Shown: one piece after another, positions 1 through 8,297 of the stretch
Layout: every line of letters starts with the position of its first letter
How positions within the stretch are numbered: position 1 is the stretch's first letter
Source of the DNA: Bacteriovoracaceae bacterium UBA6144
GTDB lineage: Bacteria; Bdellovibrionota; Bacteriovoracia; Bacteriovoracales; Bacteriovoracaceae
Assembly (NCBI GenBank): GCA_002435705.1
Contig: DIVA01000067.1
Location: 32,280 to 96,279, forward strand
Length of the DNA stretch: 64,000 nt
Reading direction: 5' to 3'
Position numbers and translations under genes: made by a program
The notes under the pieces: generated by a model
Seen by the model: the letters and a program-made list of their open reading frames with translations, nothing else
Database searches by the model: none
What the model was told of the DNA's origin: nothing

Positions 1-198
1 ATACGGCTATTGTCGGCATAAAGTGATGATATCTTGAGATAAATTTAACCGGAAAAAACACTTTGGGGAATGTCTTTCGAAAACTTAGACAACCTTGCCG
101 GGTGGACACATATTGTCTTGAAATAAACATCACTCGGGTCTAACCTCACTTCAGTCTTAGACTCGTAAAACCTATTAACTTACTCCAAGGAGATCAAC
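1..198. other. Upstream region of the peroxiredoxin gene, no gene seen
   Basis: No convincing open frame lies in these bases. The only clear signal is the ribosome binding site AAGGAG at about 187-192, just before the ATG at 199. A TTGAAA at 118-123 lies 17 bases from TAACCT at 141-146 and could be a weak housekeeping promoter, but the -10 match is poor. I saw no clear OxyR- or PerR-like operator. Confidence 0.5.
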
Positions 199-783
199 AT
201 GGCCCGTTTAGTTGGAAACCCCGCTCCCTTTTTTAAAGCTGGTGCTCTTGTCAATGGAGAGAATAAAACTGTTTCTCTCGACGATTACAAAGGAAAATGG
301 AAAGTTCTTTTCTTTTACCCTCTCGACTTCACTTTTGTATGCCCTACTGAACTCGTTGCTTACTCGGATGCAGCTGATAAATTCAAGGCCATTGGTTGCG
401 AATTGATCGCTTGCTCCGTAGACAGCTACTTCTCTCACCTTGCTTGGACAAAGCAAGACCGCAAAGACGGTGGCTTGGGCGAAGTCAAATACCCTATCTT
501 GGCTGACCTTAATAAGAAAATTGCTCGTGATTATGAAGTTCTTGTGGGCGAAGAAGTGGCCCTTCGTGGTCTTTTCATCATCGACGATAAAGACATCATT
601 CAGCATTCAACTATCAACAACCTCTCTGTAGGTCGTAATGTTGAAGAAACACTTCGTTTGGTTGAGGCATATCAGTTCACAGCTAAGTCTGGCGAAGTAT
701 GTCCGGCTAACTGGAAAAAGGGTGCTGACACTATGAAGCCAGATACAACGGGTTCAAAATCATGGTTTAAAAAGAATGCTTAA
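199..783 (+). CDS. ahpC: Typical 2-Cys peroxiredoxin (AhpC/Prx1 type)
   Basis: A cytoplasmic thiol peroxidase of 194 residues that reduces hydrogen peroxide and organic hydroperoxides. The peroxidatic cysteine is Cys48 in FTFVCPTEL and the resolving cysteine is Cys168 in GEVCPANW, so both catalytic thiols are present. The GGLG motif near residue 91 is present, but the C-terminal YF motif of over-oxidation-sensitive enzymes is not; the protein ends SWFKKNA. The start is fixed by AAGGAG about seven bases before the ATG. No ahpF or thioredoxin reductase gene is adjacent, so the electron donor is not shown here. It is a single-gene unit closed by a strong terminator at 813-836. Family assignment is secure; the symbol is by family. 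Confidence 0.95.
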   Translation: MARLVGNPAPFFKAGALVNGENKTVSLDDYKGKWKVLFFYPLDFTFVCPTELVAYSDAADKFKAIGCELIACSVDSYFSHLAWTKQDRKDGGLGEVKYPILADLNKKIARDYEVLVGEEVALRGLFIIDDKDIIQHSTINNLSVGRNVEETLRLVEAYQFTAKSGEVCPANWKKGADTMKPDTTGSKSWFKKNA

Positions 784-812
784 TAGCTGACTTTTTTGTT
801 CAGGATCATCGG

Positions 813-836
813 GGCCCCAGAAATGGGGCCTTTTTT
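813..836 (+). terminator. Rho-independent terminator after the peroxiredoxin gene
   Basis: GGCCCC (813-818) and GGGGCC (825-830) form a six-pair GC stem with a six-base loop, followed directly by six T residues. It lies 30 bases after the stop codon. Confidence 0.9.
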
Positions 837-839
837 ATT

Positions 840-1022
840 GGTTTTAAGCCCATATTGACCCTTGGCGTAATGTCAGGATCGTTAAGAATGGGTGGATTTA
901 TTCTCGTTTTTCGCAGCGTGCAGTAGTATTTTTTACAACTTAGCTTTGCTGCCTCAGCTGAAACTTGAGAAAGAGAGATCCCTTTTATAAAAGATCAAAA
1001 CGCACTTTTTATGAGTAATGTC
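840..1022. other. Intergenic stretch, nothing recognised
   Basis: Between the peroxiredoxin terminator and the sigma-54-type promoter I see no gene. An eight-base palindrome TCAGCTGA at 954-961, about 90 bases upstream of the predicted transcription start, might be part of an activator site. That is only a guess from position. Confidence 0.4.
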
Positions 1023-1038
1023 TGGCATCAGCCTTGCT
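1023..1038 (+). promoter_or_regulatory. Sigma-54 (RpoN) type -24/-12 promoter
   Basis: TGGCATCAGCCTTGCT fits the TGGCAC-N5-TTGCW consensus: the GG (1024-1025) and GC (1036-1037) pairs are exactly ten bases apart. A start site near 1049 would give a leader of about 54 bases before the small gene at 1103. Confidence 0.65.
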
Positions 1039-1102
1039 TTTCAAAGTGTGGGGGGTAACTAAAAGAAGGCAAGGATGCCTACTTTTAATCAAAAGAGGGG
1101 AA

Positions 1103-1363
1103 ATGCAAAATATTATTGATCTCACAACTGTGCGCCAGCAGAGAGCAAGAATTAAAACTCAGGCTCAATACATGGACTACTTGAAAAGCTTAACTTTATC
1201 GCAACTCGAGTCTGAAGCGAATCATCTCCTCGAGGAATTCTCGGAGCAAAACTTTGGGGATGATTACACCATGAGAGTTCAGCTCCTTTTGGGTCATATG
1301 GCCGAAAGAGCTGAGGGGCCATTTAAAGAGGCAATCAAGGGGATGACTCATTCTTTTGAATGA
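1103..1363 (+). CDS. Small protein of unknown function behind a sigma-54-type promoter
   Basis: An 86-residue protein that I do not recognise. It is mostly helical in appearance, with charged and leucine-rich stretches (LTLSQLESEANHLLEEF) and no signal peptide or membrane segment, so it is probably cytoplasmic. The ATG at 1103 is chosen because AGAGGGG lies just upstream; longer in-frame versions would begin inside the promoter. The upstream -24/-12 element suggests expression that needs RpoN and an activator. A perfect ten-base inverted repeat covers the last codons and the stop. The function is open; a regulatory adaptor or a motility/stress protein are possibilities only. Confidence 0.65.
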   Translation: MQNIIDLTTVRQQRARIKTQAQYMDYLKSLTLSQLESEANHLLEEFSEQNFGDDYTMRVQLLLGHMAERAEGPFKEAIKGMTHSFE

Positions 1364-1367
1364 GTCA
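1344..1367. repeat. Perfect inverted repeat across the stop codon
   Basis: TGACTCATTC (1344-1353) and GAATGAGTCA (1358-1367) are exact reverse complements with a TTTT loop, and the TGA stop lies in the right arm. No T-run follows, so it is not a standard terminator. It may protect the mRNA 3' end or bind a protein. Confidence 0.75.
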
Positions 1368-1478
1368 CTCATTAAGAAGCTCTTAACGACTCCTTTGGAT
1401 TCAAGGTGTTGCGTGTGTTAAAAAAAATTAACCTTTTTTATTTCTGAAGAAAATGCACGTTCGGTGTATCCTAGGCCG

Positions 1479-2432
1479 ATGAATTTAGATCTTATAGCGA
1501 TCCCCATTATTCATGTACTCAAACATAAGCACCTGTTTGAAGGAATCGAAGCTCACATTCTTGTTAATGAAAAGTATATTAAGCTGAACTACGCTGATGA
1601 CTCCTATCAAGAGGCTCTTGAAAAATTAGCCGAGAAAAGCGTTGTTCATATCTACATTGCCACAAATGATTTTAATAATGTGATGATGCAGTTGCAGTCT
1701 CGCATGGCGAATAACAAATTTTATGACCCTCTAACCACAGAGGAGTTACGTGCGTCAACCTGCAGTAGCGTTCACGAACTCTCCAAAGCCTATATCAGTC
1801 GTCTTGGTGTGACTCCGGAAGTGCTCGATCTCATGAAAGATGCCAATCAGAAAATGCAAAAAATCCTGGATCAATCTCCAGGGATTTTTGCATTTGTGAA
1901 GCGTTTCAAGGCCAATTGTTCAGAGGAATACCTTAAAATTTCGGTCACAAACTTTGTCATCACATTAACTCTGAATAAATTTCAGTGGAAAAGCCATCTG
2001 ATCATCCAAAAAAGCATGATGGCTTCTCTTCTTTGCGACATCACAATGAACGCGAAAAGTTTCGATGCCCTCTATCACTACGAGAGAGAGGGCGGTGAGC
2101 TCAATGAGGATGTTTATAGGCACCCCATTCTGGCTTCAGAAATTCTTAATCGAAAGCGTGACTTAATTCCTACGGAGACCATCACCATTATTGAACAGCA
2201 CCACGAGCGGCCTGATGGCAAGGGGTTCCCTAATGGCATCACCACCACACGCTTCAATCAGCTTTCTGCTGTTTTTATTGTTTGTCAGAGGTTTGTGGAC
2301 CTTCTCTTTCAAAATGAATTTGATCACAAACAGCACCATGAAATGATCAAAGAATTACAAACTATCTATCACGGCGGTCATTTTGATAAGGCAATGGATG
2401 CTCTGATAACTGTGGTTGAAAGCGCAGAATAA
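1479..2432 (+). CDS. HD-GYP-like protein with a degraded metal site
   Basis: A 317-residue soluble protein. Residues 1-110 form an N-terminal region I cannot name; residues about 140-310 resemble the HD-GYP domain, which normally hydrolyses cyclic di-GMP. The late signature is kept as HHERPDGKGFPNG (about 241-253), close to the family HHE..DG.GYP. The early metal-binding HD dyad is altered: where HDIGK is expected the protein has LLCDITM (about 184-190), with Cys in place of His. Catalysis is therefore doubtful, and a binding or scaffold role is more likely. The start is uncertain: ATG 1479 or GTG 1464, neither with a good ribosome site. It converges on the PilZ gene, three bases away. Confidence 0.75.
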   Translation: MNLDLIAIPIIHVLKHKHLFEGIEAHILVNEKYIKLNYADDSYQEALEKLAEKSVVHIYIATNDFNNVMMQLQSRMANNKFYDPLTTEELRASTCSSVHELSKAYISRLGVTPEVLDLMKDANQKMQKILDQSPGIFAFVKRFKANCSEEYLKISVTNFVITLTLNKFQWKSHLIIQKSMMASLLCDITMNAKSFDALYHYEREGGELNEDVYRHPILASEILNRKRDLIPTETITIIEQHHERPDGKGFPNGITTTRFNQLSAVFIVCQRFVDLLFQNEFDHKQHHEMIKELQTIYHGGHFDKAMDALITVVESAE

Positions 2433-2434
2433 AA

Positions 2435-3010
2435 CTAGAGCCATTGAAGAGATAGATAGTCGTGAGAGACCTGCTGTCTCAGCTCGGAAATTCTCTCTAT
2501 GTCACCATAACCCAAAATCTTAGAGAGTTCTCTGGTTCTCAACTTCATATCTTCGTCAGTGTTCCAGGAATCAATCAGCATCTGAAGATAAATGAGATTA
2601 GAGGCAAACACAGAGACATAGTCGCCAATTATTTTTTGCTCGTGAGCACCAATCTCTGCGAATTTAATTCCGAAGCGGGCCGCAAAGATTTGGTCTACTG
2701 AGGTGGTGGTCCCAATTCGGCGAACCATTAGTCCCGTCACTCTTACGATCTTGGTAGAGAATAGATCGCGAGAGAAAGTTTTCATCTTAAGCAGATTGAA
2801 ATTTTTAAAATACGGATAAGTCGGAATATGAAGCATGAGAGGAACCTCTGCTTCAGCAGGAAAACTAGGAACTTGATCTAAGAGTAGACCACCTTCCGAA
2901 ATATTGAGGGCGCGGCCTTTGTGAATTCGACCTTCGTCACCAAAGAGCACGGGCTCCTTATAAGGAGCTCGCAGATGTGCTCTTTGGTAACTACGTTCTC
3001 TTTGAATCAT
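2435..3010 (-). CDS. PilZ-domain protein (probable c-di-GMP receptor)
   Basis: A 191-residue cytoplasmic protein. The first 110 residues look like a PilZ domain: an arginine-rich start (RERSYQRAHLRAPY) supplies the RxxxR side and ALNISEGGLLL supplies the D/NxSxxG side of the cyclic di-GMP site. The remaining residues are a helical tail without a family I can name. Its ATG overlaps the stop of the PhoH-like gene by four bases (3007-3010), so the two are translationally coupled. It probably senses cyclic di-GMP and acts on motility, secretion or envelope targets, but the target is not shown here. Confidence 0.85.
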   Translation of the reverse strand: MIQRERSYQRAHLRAPYKEPVLFGDEGRIHKGRALNISEGGLLLDQVPSFPAEAEVPLMLHIPTYPYFKNFNLLKMKTFSRDLFSTKIVRVTGLMVRRIGTTTSVDQIFAARFGIKFAEIGAHEQKIIGDYVSVFASNLIYLQMLIDSWNTDEDMKLRTRELSKILGYGDIERISELRQQVSHDYLSLQWL

Positions 3011-4392
3011 AATAGTTTTGAAGCAATCTCTGAGAGCGGAGAACGCTCACCCACCTGCAGTCGTGCATGGGCCACAATATCTTCGCTCTTCAGCCTATCG
3101 ATACAATAAACCAGACCGTTATTCATCGAATCCAGGTAAGGGTTATCGATCTGCTCAGAGTCGCCAGTCAGAACAATTTTTGTTCCTTCACCGGCGCGAG
3201 TAATGATGGTCTTGATTTCATGGGGAGTTAAGTTCTGCGACTCATCCACGATCATGAACTGACCGGGAAGCGAGCGACCACGGATGTAGGTGAGCGGCTC
3301 AACGTGTAAAAGCCCCTGATTGATCAGTTCATCCCAAGTCGTCATTTCATTGCGCGCACGCTGGTTACCGAAAAGAAAATCAATGTTGTCGAAAATGGGC
3401 TGCATCCATGGACCAAGTTTTTCATTGATGTCCCCAGGCAAGAATCCTAGATCGCGGCCCATGGGAACAATCGGTCGAGAAACGAGGACACGAGAAAAAT
3501 TTTGTTTTGTGATCGCACACTCAAGGCCCGCGGCAATGGCCATCAAGGTTTTACCAGTCCCCGCCTTCCCTACTAGGGAAACGAGACTGATTTCATTATT
3601 GAGAAGTGCATCCATCGCAAACTGTTGCTCAATGTTTTTTGGGTGAATGCCCCACACGCCTTCTTTGGGACGAATAAGAGGAACAATTCCTCCTTTGCGA
3701 GAATGATAGCGTCCAAGAGTTTTCTTGAATGGATTATTCTTATCGACCAAAACAAGATACTCATTGGGATAGAGATTATTAATCTCACCCGCTTCAATTT
3801 TAAGAAATCTTTCTTTATCAAAGGTTTCAATTTTCTCTAGATCAATTTCAACTGTCCGCTGGCCTGAATAGAGTTCATCGATAGAAATATCGGTGGTCTC
3901 ATAGTCTTCAGCGTTGACACCAACGGCATCACCTTTGAGACGTAGATTGATATCTTTGGTAATAAGAGTGACGTTTTCACCGGCGTTCTTCAGTGACACC
4001 GCCGACGCCAAGATCAGGTTGTCATTGACGACCGGGTCCAAACCAGCTGACTTCGCGCCTTGCACATCTTTCACGATGCTGATGACGAGTGTGCCACCGT
4101 TCTCCAGCTTCACTCCTTTCATAAGTGAGCCCTGCTGTCGAAGACCATCGATCAAACGAGCAAAATAACGAGCATTGCGCCCAATTTCGTTTTGATCTTT
4201 TTTAAATTTATCTAACTCTTCAACGACAGTAAGCGGGATAAAGACTTTGTTCTGAGGGCCAAACTTGTTAATGGCAGTGGGGTCAAGAAGGAGGACATTG
4301 GTGTCCAGAATGAAAGTCTTGTTCAAAAGCACTCCTGGGCAAAATGAAAACCGTCCATTGGTTTTCATCCCTAGGATAGAACGCTCAAGCAT
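3007..4392 (-). CDS. PIN domain - PhoH-like ATPase fusion
   Basis: A 461-residue cytoplasmic protein of the PhoH/YlaK class with an N-terminal PIN nuclease domain. FILDTNVLL and the EELDKFK segment give the acidic PIN residues (about 30-150). The C-terminal P-loop domain has Walker A GKAGTGKT (near 280) and Walker B FMIVDESQNL (near 380), then LTGDSEQIDNPYLD. Relatives couple ATP-driven RNA unwinding with PIN RNase activity. The ATG at 4392 overlaps the upstream gene's stop; an in-frame ATG at 4368 (MKTNG) is an alternative. It is the third gene of a lipoprotein - outer-membrane protein - PhoH - PilZ unit. Confidence 0.92.
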   Translation of the reverse strand: MLERSILGMKTNGRFSFCPGVLLNKTFILDTNVLLLDPTAINKFGPQNKVFIPLTVVEELDKFKKDQNEIGRNARYFARLIDGLRQQGSLMKGVKLENGGTLVISIVKDVQGAKSAGLDPVVNDNLILASAVSLKNAGENVTLITKDINLRLKGDAVGVNAEDYETTDISIDELYSGQRTVEIDLEKIETFDKERFLKIEAGEINNLYPNEYLVLVDKNNPFKKTLGRYHSRKGGIVPLIRPKEGVWGIHPKNIEQQFAMDALLNNEISLVSLVGKAGTGKTLMAIAAGLECAITKQNFSRVLVSRPIVPMGRDLGFLPGDINEKLGPWMQPIFDNIDFLFGNQRARNEMTTWDELINQGLLHVEPLTYIRGRSLPGQFMIVDESQNLTPHEIKTIITRAGEGTKIVLTGDSEQIDNPYLDSMNNGLVYCIDRLKSEDIVAHARLQVGERSPLSEIASKLL

Positions 4393-5500
4393 CAAATGAA
4401 AAGTCGAATAAGCTCAGATAGATGATGAATCTCTTAGATTGAATCCTGCGGAAGCCTCCCCCTGACTCTAAACCATAAAATCCACCTGTCAGTTTCATGG
4501 CACCTGCATCCACAGAAACACCGTAGGAGTAATAACCTGCATTAAATCCACCTAGAAGGCTGATGCCGGGGATTCCCAACTCAATACCAAGCCGTGTTCT
4601 CTCGAGAAGTTCTCTCTCCTGAGTGAGTTCACGAAATTCGAGTGAAAATGTTCCACGAAAAAGACTTGAGCGATGATGCCAAGCAGCTCCCAAATTTATT
4701 TGCTGGCGATTAGGAGCGAGCTTAGAAGTTGACTCTTTTGGTACGTCGAATTCTGTATTTAATATATCCAAACCGACTAAAGAGAAAACAAACTGCTCTG
4801 AACCATTCCTCACCACATGCTCAAAAGCTCCATCAAATCCCCAACTCGACCCCTGCACCATTCCCAAACGGTTGAGGATGTCATCAATTTCAGCTGAATC
4901 ATTGATGGCATCAAGAATATCCGTTCCGGTGAGAGCAAAAGAATTATAGATCCCTCGACGCTTAATATACTTCGCCCCAAAGCCTAGGGTTGTTTGCTGA
5001 CCTGAAACACTCTTGCCACTTACTCTTCCCGATCCTAAGGGAATAGCAAGACCTGTGACAAAACCGCGATCTGAGCGATAGTCTACATCCAAGGTAGGTG
5101 CAATTTTATTTCGAAGCAAAAGATCCGCTTGCTCAGAAGCAATAAAACTAAATCCAAAATTAAAAAGTTTAAAACCCGGAACAATATTAGTTGCGATATG
5201 AACTGGGTAATTCATCATCACATCAGAAATTCCTTCAGGCGTATCAGGCAAATCGTTAAAACGATCAGTGTCACCAAGAACGTTGGTTCCCCCAATCGCG
5301 GGATTGAAAGGATAAAAAGTAAAATCACGCTGATGTCGTCCAAGGGCCGCGGGATTATAAAAAAGTGTGAAATCATCATTGGCAACAGCTGTCCAAGCGT
5401 CTCCCATCAAAAGACCCTTAGGAGAGCGAATCCCCGCGGGAGCGATATAAGCGTGAGCAGATGTAGTGATGAAAAGAATAAAAAAGAATATTCCCTTCAC
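4385..5500 (-). CDS. Outer-membrane beta-barrel protein (PorV/FadL-like)
   Basis: A 371-residue exported protein with a clear signal peptide (MKGIFFFILFITTSAHA). The segment LLMGDAWTAVANDDFTLFYNPAALG near the N terminus matches the pattern seen at the start of PorV-like and FadL-like barrels. The rest alternates polar and hydrophobic residues rich in Gly, Tyr and Phe, ending FDFSFDA, consistent with an outer-membrane barrel whose last strand ends near the terminus. It overlaps the upstream lipoprotein by four bases and the downstream PhoH-like gene by eight, so all three are coupled. The transported substrate, if any, is unknown. Confidence 0.75.
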   Translation of the reverse strand: MKGIFFFILFITTSAHAYIAPAGIRSPKGLLMGDAWTAVANDDFTLFYNPAALGRHQRDFTFYPFNPAIGGTNVLGDTDRFNDLPDTPEGISDVMMNYPVHIATNIVPGFKLFNFGFSFIASEQADLLLRNKIAPTLDVDYRSDRGFVTGLAIPLGSGRVSGKSVSGQQTTLGFGAKYIKRRGIYNSFALTGTDILDAINDSAEIDDILNRLGMVQGSSWGFDGAFEHVVRNGSEQFVFSLVGLDILNTEFDVPKESTSKLAPNRQQINLGAAWHHRSSLFRGTFSLEFRELTQERELLERTRLGIELGIPGISLLGGFNAGYYSYGVSVDAGAMKLTGGFYGLESGGGFRRIQSKRFIIYLSLFDFSFDA

Positions 5501-6492
5501 AGCAAGCCACCTTCAAAGACAGATGCAAAATAATACTGCCCTACTTCATTGTCCGCATTCAGGATCGTTTCACATTGTGACTGACTACGGACTTCTAAGA
5601 AAGCTTGAAAATCGGGATCAGGAATAGACTGGGCTTGGGATAAGACCGTATCAAGCGTGTCTTTTAGATCCACTATAGCACCCAAGGCATCATTATTTGA
5701 AAATTCAATATTAGTCAGAATATTAATGAGATTATTTACAATCACGACACCATAGCAGAGGCGACGATTAATAATCGCATTTGTCAGTCCAGGAGTAGCA
5801 ATATTCAACTGTGGATGCCCAACAGGTGAATTGGAAGAATTACATCTCCCTCCGGTGTCAGCAGAGTCAGCAATGGTCGTTTGAATCAGACCTGGATAGG
5901 GGTAAAAACAATTATTACTGCCACCACCTAATCCTTTCTGACCAGAGGCATTCACGTTGCCATAATAGTAATTGAAGCGTCCGAGTTGCGTGAGCAGCAT
6001 GAAGAGCGTCTGCATGCTCAAATTATTGGCCTGTCGTTGACCAAAAATTGTGACCAAGTTGGTATATGATGGGGTGGTTTGGCCACCAGCATAGAGCAGA
6101 ACATCAAGTGCTCTCTGGACATCTAAAAAGGAGTCTGGCTCTGGAGCTGTTTGAACCGCTAATCCTAAAGTTGTCAGTGAACCAAAGAAACTAGAAACGT
6201 TAGATGAGATGTTACCGATATCTCCAAAAAAAATCAGCTCTCCATAGCTTCCTCGGCAGGCATAAGCCGAAGCAAGGGTTCTCAGGTAAAGAGCATTAGT
6301 CGTTTGTCTGCCAATTTTCTCTAACTCTTCAATGGCTTTCTGACAGTTAGGCGTTGGGAGTGAGAGGTAGTAGAGTGCCGAATCGATCCCGTCTTCGATT
6401 TTTTCTTTGTTACCCGACGAACAAGCCCCTAGAGTCAGAAGACTCAGTGAAACCAGTAAGCGAATGATGAATGGCACGATCAATTTGAACAT
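5497..6492 (-). CDS. Predicted lipoprotein, unknown function
   Basis: A 331-residue protein with a type II signal peptide: a hydrophobic segment ending in the lipobox LGAC followed by SSGNKEK, so mature Cys sits near residue 24. The region after it (NCQKAIEELEKIGRQTTNALYLRTLASAYACRG) resembles one degenerate TPR unit. The rest contains a Gly/Asn-rich cysteine segment and no family I recognise. It is the first gene of a coupled unit with a barrel protein, which suggests that the two work together at the outer membrane. The lipobox is followed by Ser-Ser rather than Asp, but sorting rules may differ here. Confidence 0.75.
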   Translation of the reverse strand: MFKLIVPFIIRLLVSLSLLTLGACSSGNKEKIEDGIDSALYYLSLPTPNCQKAIEELEKIGRQTTNALYLRTLASAYACRGSYGELIFFGDIGNISSNVSSFFGSLTTLGLAVQTAPEPDSFLDVQRALDVLLYAGGQTTPSYTNLVTIFGQRQANNLSMQTLFMLLTQLGRFNYYYGNVNASGQKGLGGGSNNCFYPYPGLIQTTIADSADTGGRCNSSNSPVGHPQLNIATPGLTNAIINRRLCYGVVIVNNLINILTNIEFSNNDALGAIVDLKDTLDTVLSQAQSIPDPDFQAFLEVRSQSQCETILNADNEVGQYYFASVFEGGLL

Positions 6493-6539
6493 GGGTCGCT
6501 ATCCCCCATAAATATTATAGAGGGAGAGCGCCGACTCCC

Positions 6540-7772
6540 CTAGGCGGGGAGATTATTCCCCCAAACCCGAGTGAGATAGTTGGTTAAGCGCAGAAGAGCT
6601 TCATGAAAAGGGACTTCTTCCATGGTTAGACTCATGCGAGCCGAGTTAGAGAGTCCAAAATCACTGCCAGGCACCAATACCACCCCGTGGAGCTCAAGTA
6701 TCTCTTGGCAAATGGCTGAAGAATGATCCCCTTCCCCGTGCTTCTCCACAAAAGAAGGAAACATTGGTGAGCGGGTAAAATCCAACATGAAATAAAAAGC
6801 TGAGTGCGACTGATACCAAAGATTCTGCAATCCCTTTTCTCGAAAAGTTTCTCGCACCAAATGCGCAGATTTACGTAAATGAATACGCACAGGGGCCAAA
6901 AACTTCTCCTCTAACTCAGAATCAAACTCCAACAGCGCTCTCTGAATAAGAGATGAAGGGCCACTCGTGGCTTGGCCTTGAATGCGTGTGATACCGGCGA
7001 CAACTTGAGAAGGAGCAATCGCCCACCCCAAACGTAACCCCGTAGCTGCTAGTGTTTTTGAAATGGCACCGATACTAATCGTTCGCTCTAAAAGCTCGGG
7101 GGCGTGCTGATAGAAGTAAGTGGGAGCGGGATCGTAATAAACAAGACTTGAGTACACTTCGTCGGAGATGATCCACAGATCAGGATAATCTTTCATGACC
7201 AGGGCCAAAGTCTTCATCCATTCGGCACTATAATGAACACCGGCAGGATTATTAGGACTATTCACAATGATCGCTTTTGTCCGCGGAGTGAGTGCTTTGA
7301 TAATATCTTCCATGGCTGGAGAAAATGCATCAAACACATTACTTTTAATCGTAATCGGTACTCCTCCCCAGAATTTAATCATCTCCGGATAACTCACCCA
7401 GTAGGGTGCCAGCACGATGACCTCATCACCTGGATCAATCAAGGCACCGAGTGCAAAATAGATCGATTGCTTAGAACCGTTGGAAAGAATGACATCGAGA
7501 TTTTCAGCGGGAATGTTTCTCTTCTTGGCGTGGTGATCAGCAATTTTTTTTCTTAACTCTCCTACTCCGGCTACCGGCGAGTATTGATAGCTCTTAAGAA
7601 AATTTAACTGTGCTTGAATTTTTTCAATAAACTCTTGCGGAGGCTTGATGGGGAGTTGACCAGCAGACAGATTATAAACCACCTGACCTTCATCGATGAG
7701 TCTTAAAGCCTTTTCATTAAGACTTTGAGTGATGCTATCTGAGACACCTTTTACGCGCGAACTTAAATGCAT
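6540..7772 (-). CDS. Class I/II PLP-dependent aminotransferase (aspartate aminotransferase-like)
   Basis: A 410-residue cytoplasmic enzyme of fold type I. NSPNNPAG (171-178) holds the cofactor-binding Asn, ISDEVYSSL (202-210) the pyridine-binding Asp and Tyr, and GAISKTLAATGLRLGW (about 235-250) the Schiff-base Lys239 and phosphate-binding Arg. The pattern matches the aspartate/aromatic aminotransferase I-gamma group; the exact substrate cannot be fixed from sequence. Its ATG is two bases after the coaD stop, so it is the last gene of a unit running from the acidic protein through rsmD and coaD. Confidence 0.92.
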   Translation of the reverse strand: MHLSSRVKGVSDSITQSLNEKALRLIDEGQVVYNLSAGQLPIKPPQEFIEKIQAQLNFLKSYQYSPVAGVGELRKKIADHHAKKRNIPAENLDVILSNGSKQSIYFALGALIDPGDEVIVLAPYWVSYPEMIKFWGGVPITIKSNVFDAFSPAMEDIIKALTPRTKAIIVNSPNNPAGVHYSAEWMKTLALVMKDYPDLWIISDEVYSSLVYYDPAPTYFYQHAPELLERTISIGAISKTLAATGLRLGWAIAPSQVVAGITRIQGQATSGPSSLIQRALLEFDSELEEKFLAPVRIHLRKSAHLVRETFREKGLQNLWYQSHSAFYFMLDFTRSPMFPSFVEKHGEGDHSSAICQEILELHGVVLVPGSDFGLSNSARMSLTMEEVPFHEALLRLTNYLTRVWGNNLPA

Positions 7773-7774
7773 AA

Positions 7775-8266
7775 CTACCTTTTAATCTTCTTGAGTTCTT
7801 CCAGTATTAAAGGAGGTACAAATTGTGAGATATCACCACCGTGACTCCAGACTTCTTTCACGAGTGTTGAAGAGACGTAGAAAAGTTTTTCTGACGTCAT
7901 CAAGAATACCGTATCAAGCTCAGCATTAATCTTGCGATTCATGGAGGCCATTTGAAATTCAACTTCAAAATCACCCGTAGGCCTGAGTCCTCGCACGATA
8001 TGAGTTATTTGATTTTGTCTGGCATACTCCACAACTAATCCATCCCAAGCTTCAACTTTAATTTTCGGCTGATTCGCAAAAAGTTCCCGCAAGAGTTTGA
8101 GTCTTTGCTCTTGAGAGAGGGTTGGTTTTTTAGTAGGAGAGACGGCCACCAGCAGAGTCAATTCATCGAAGAGGGAAAGAGCACGAAGAACAATGTCTTG
8201 ATGTCCATTGGTGAAGGGATCAAAAGTGCCGGCATAGAGAGCTTTTCTAAAGGCCAAGAAACACAT
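7775..8266 (-). CDS. coaD: Phosphopantetheine adenylyltransferase
   Basis: Catalyses the fourth step of coenzyme A synthesis, transferring AMP from ATP to 4'-phosphopantetheine. The nucleotidyltransferase signature is complete: YAGTFDPFTNGH near the N terminus with the catalytic histidine, then IVRGLRPTGDFEVEFQMA, and STLVKEVWSHGGDI at the C-terminal end. Length (about 163) is normal. The ATG at 8266 overlaps its own likely ribosome site AAGGA, and a TTG three codons later (8257) is better spaced, so the true start may be 8257. It follows rsmD by 31 bases, the common rsmD-coaD order. Confidence 0.96.
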   Translation of the reverse strand: MCFLAFRKALYAGTFDPFTNGHQDIVLRALSLFDELTLLVAVSPTKKPTLSQEQRLKLLRELFANQPKIKVEAWDGLVVEYARQNQITHIVRGLRPTGDFEVEFQMASMNRKINAELDTVFLMTSEKLFYVSSTLVKEVWSHGGDISQFVPPLILEELKKIKR

Positions 8267-8297
8267 CCTTGTTAAACTTTAATTTAGTGTATCGCGC

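Noticed and set aside
1474..1485. CCGATGA near the HD-GYP start considered as a sigma-28 -10 box
   Set aside because: No TAAA-like -35 lies at 15-16 bases and the box overlaps the start codon.
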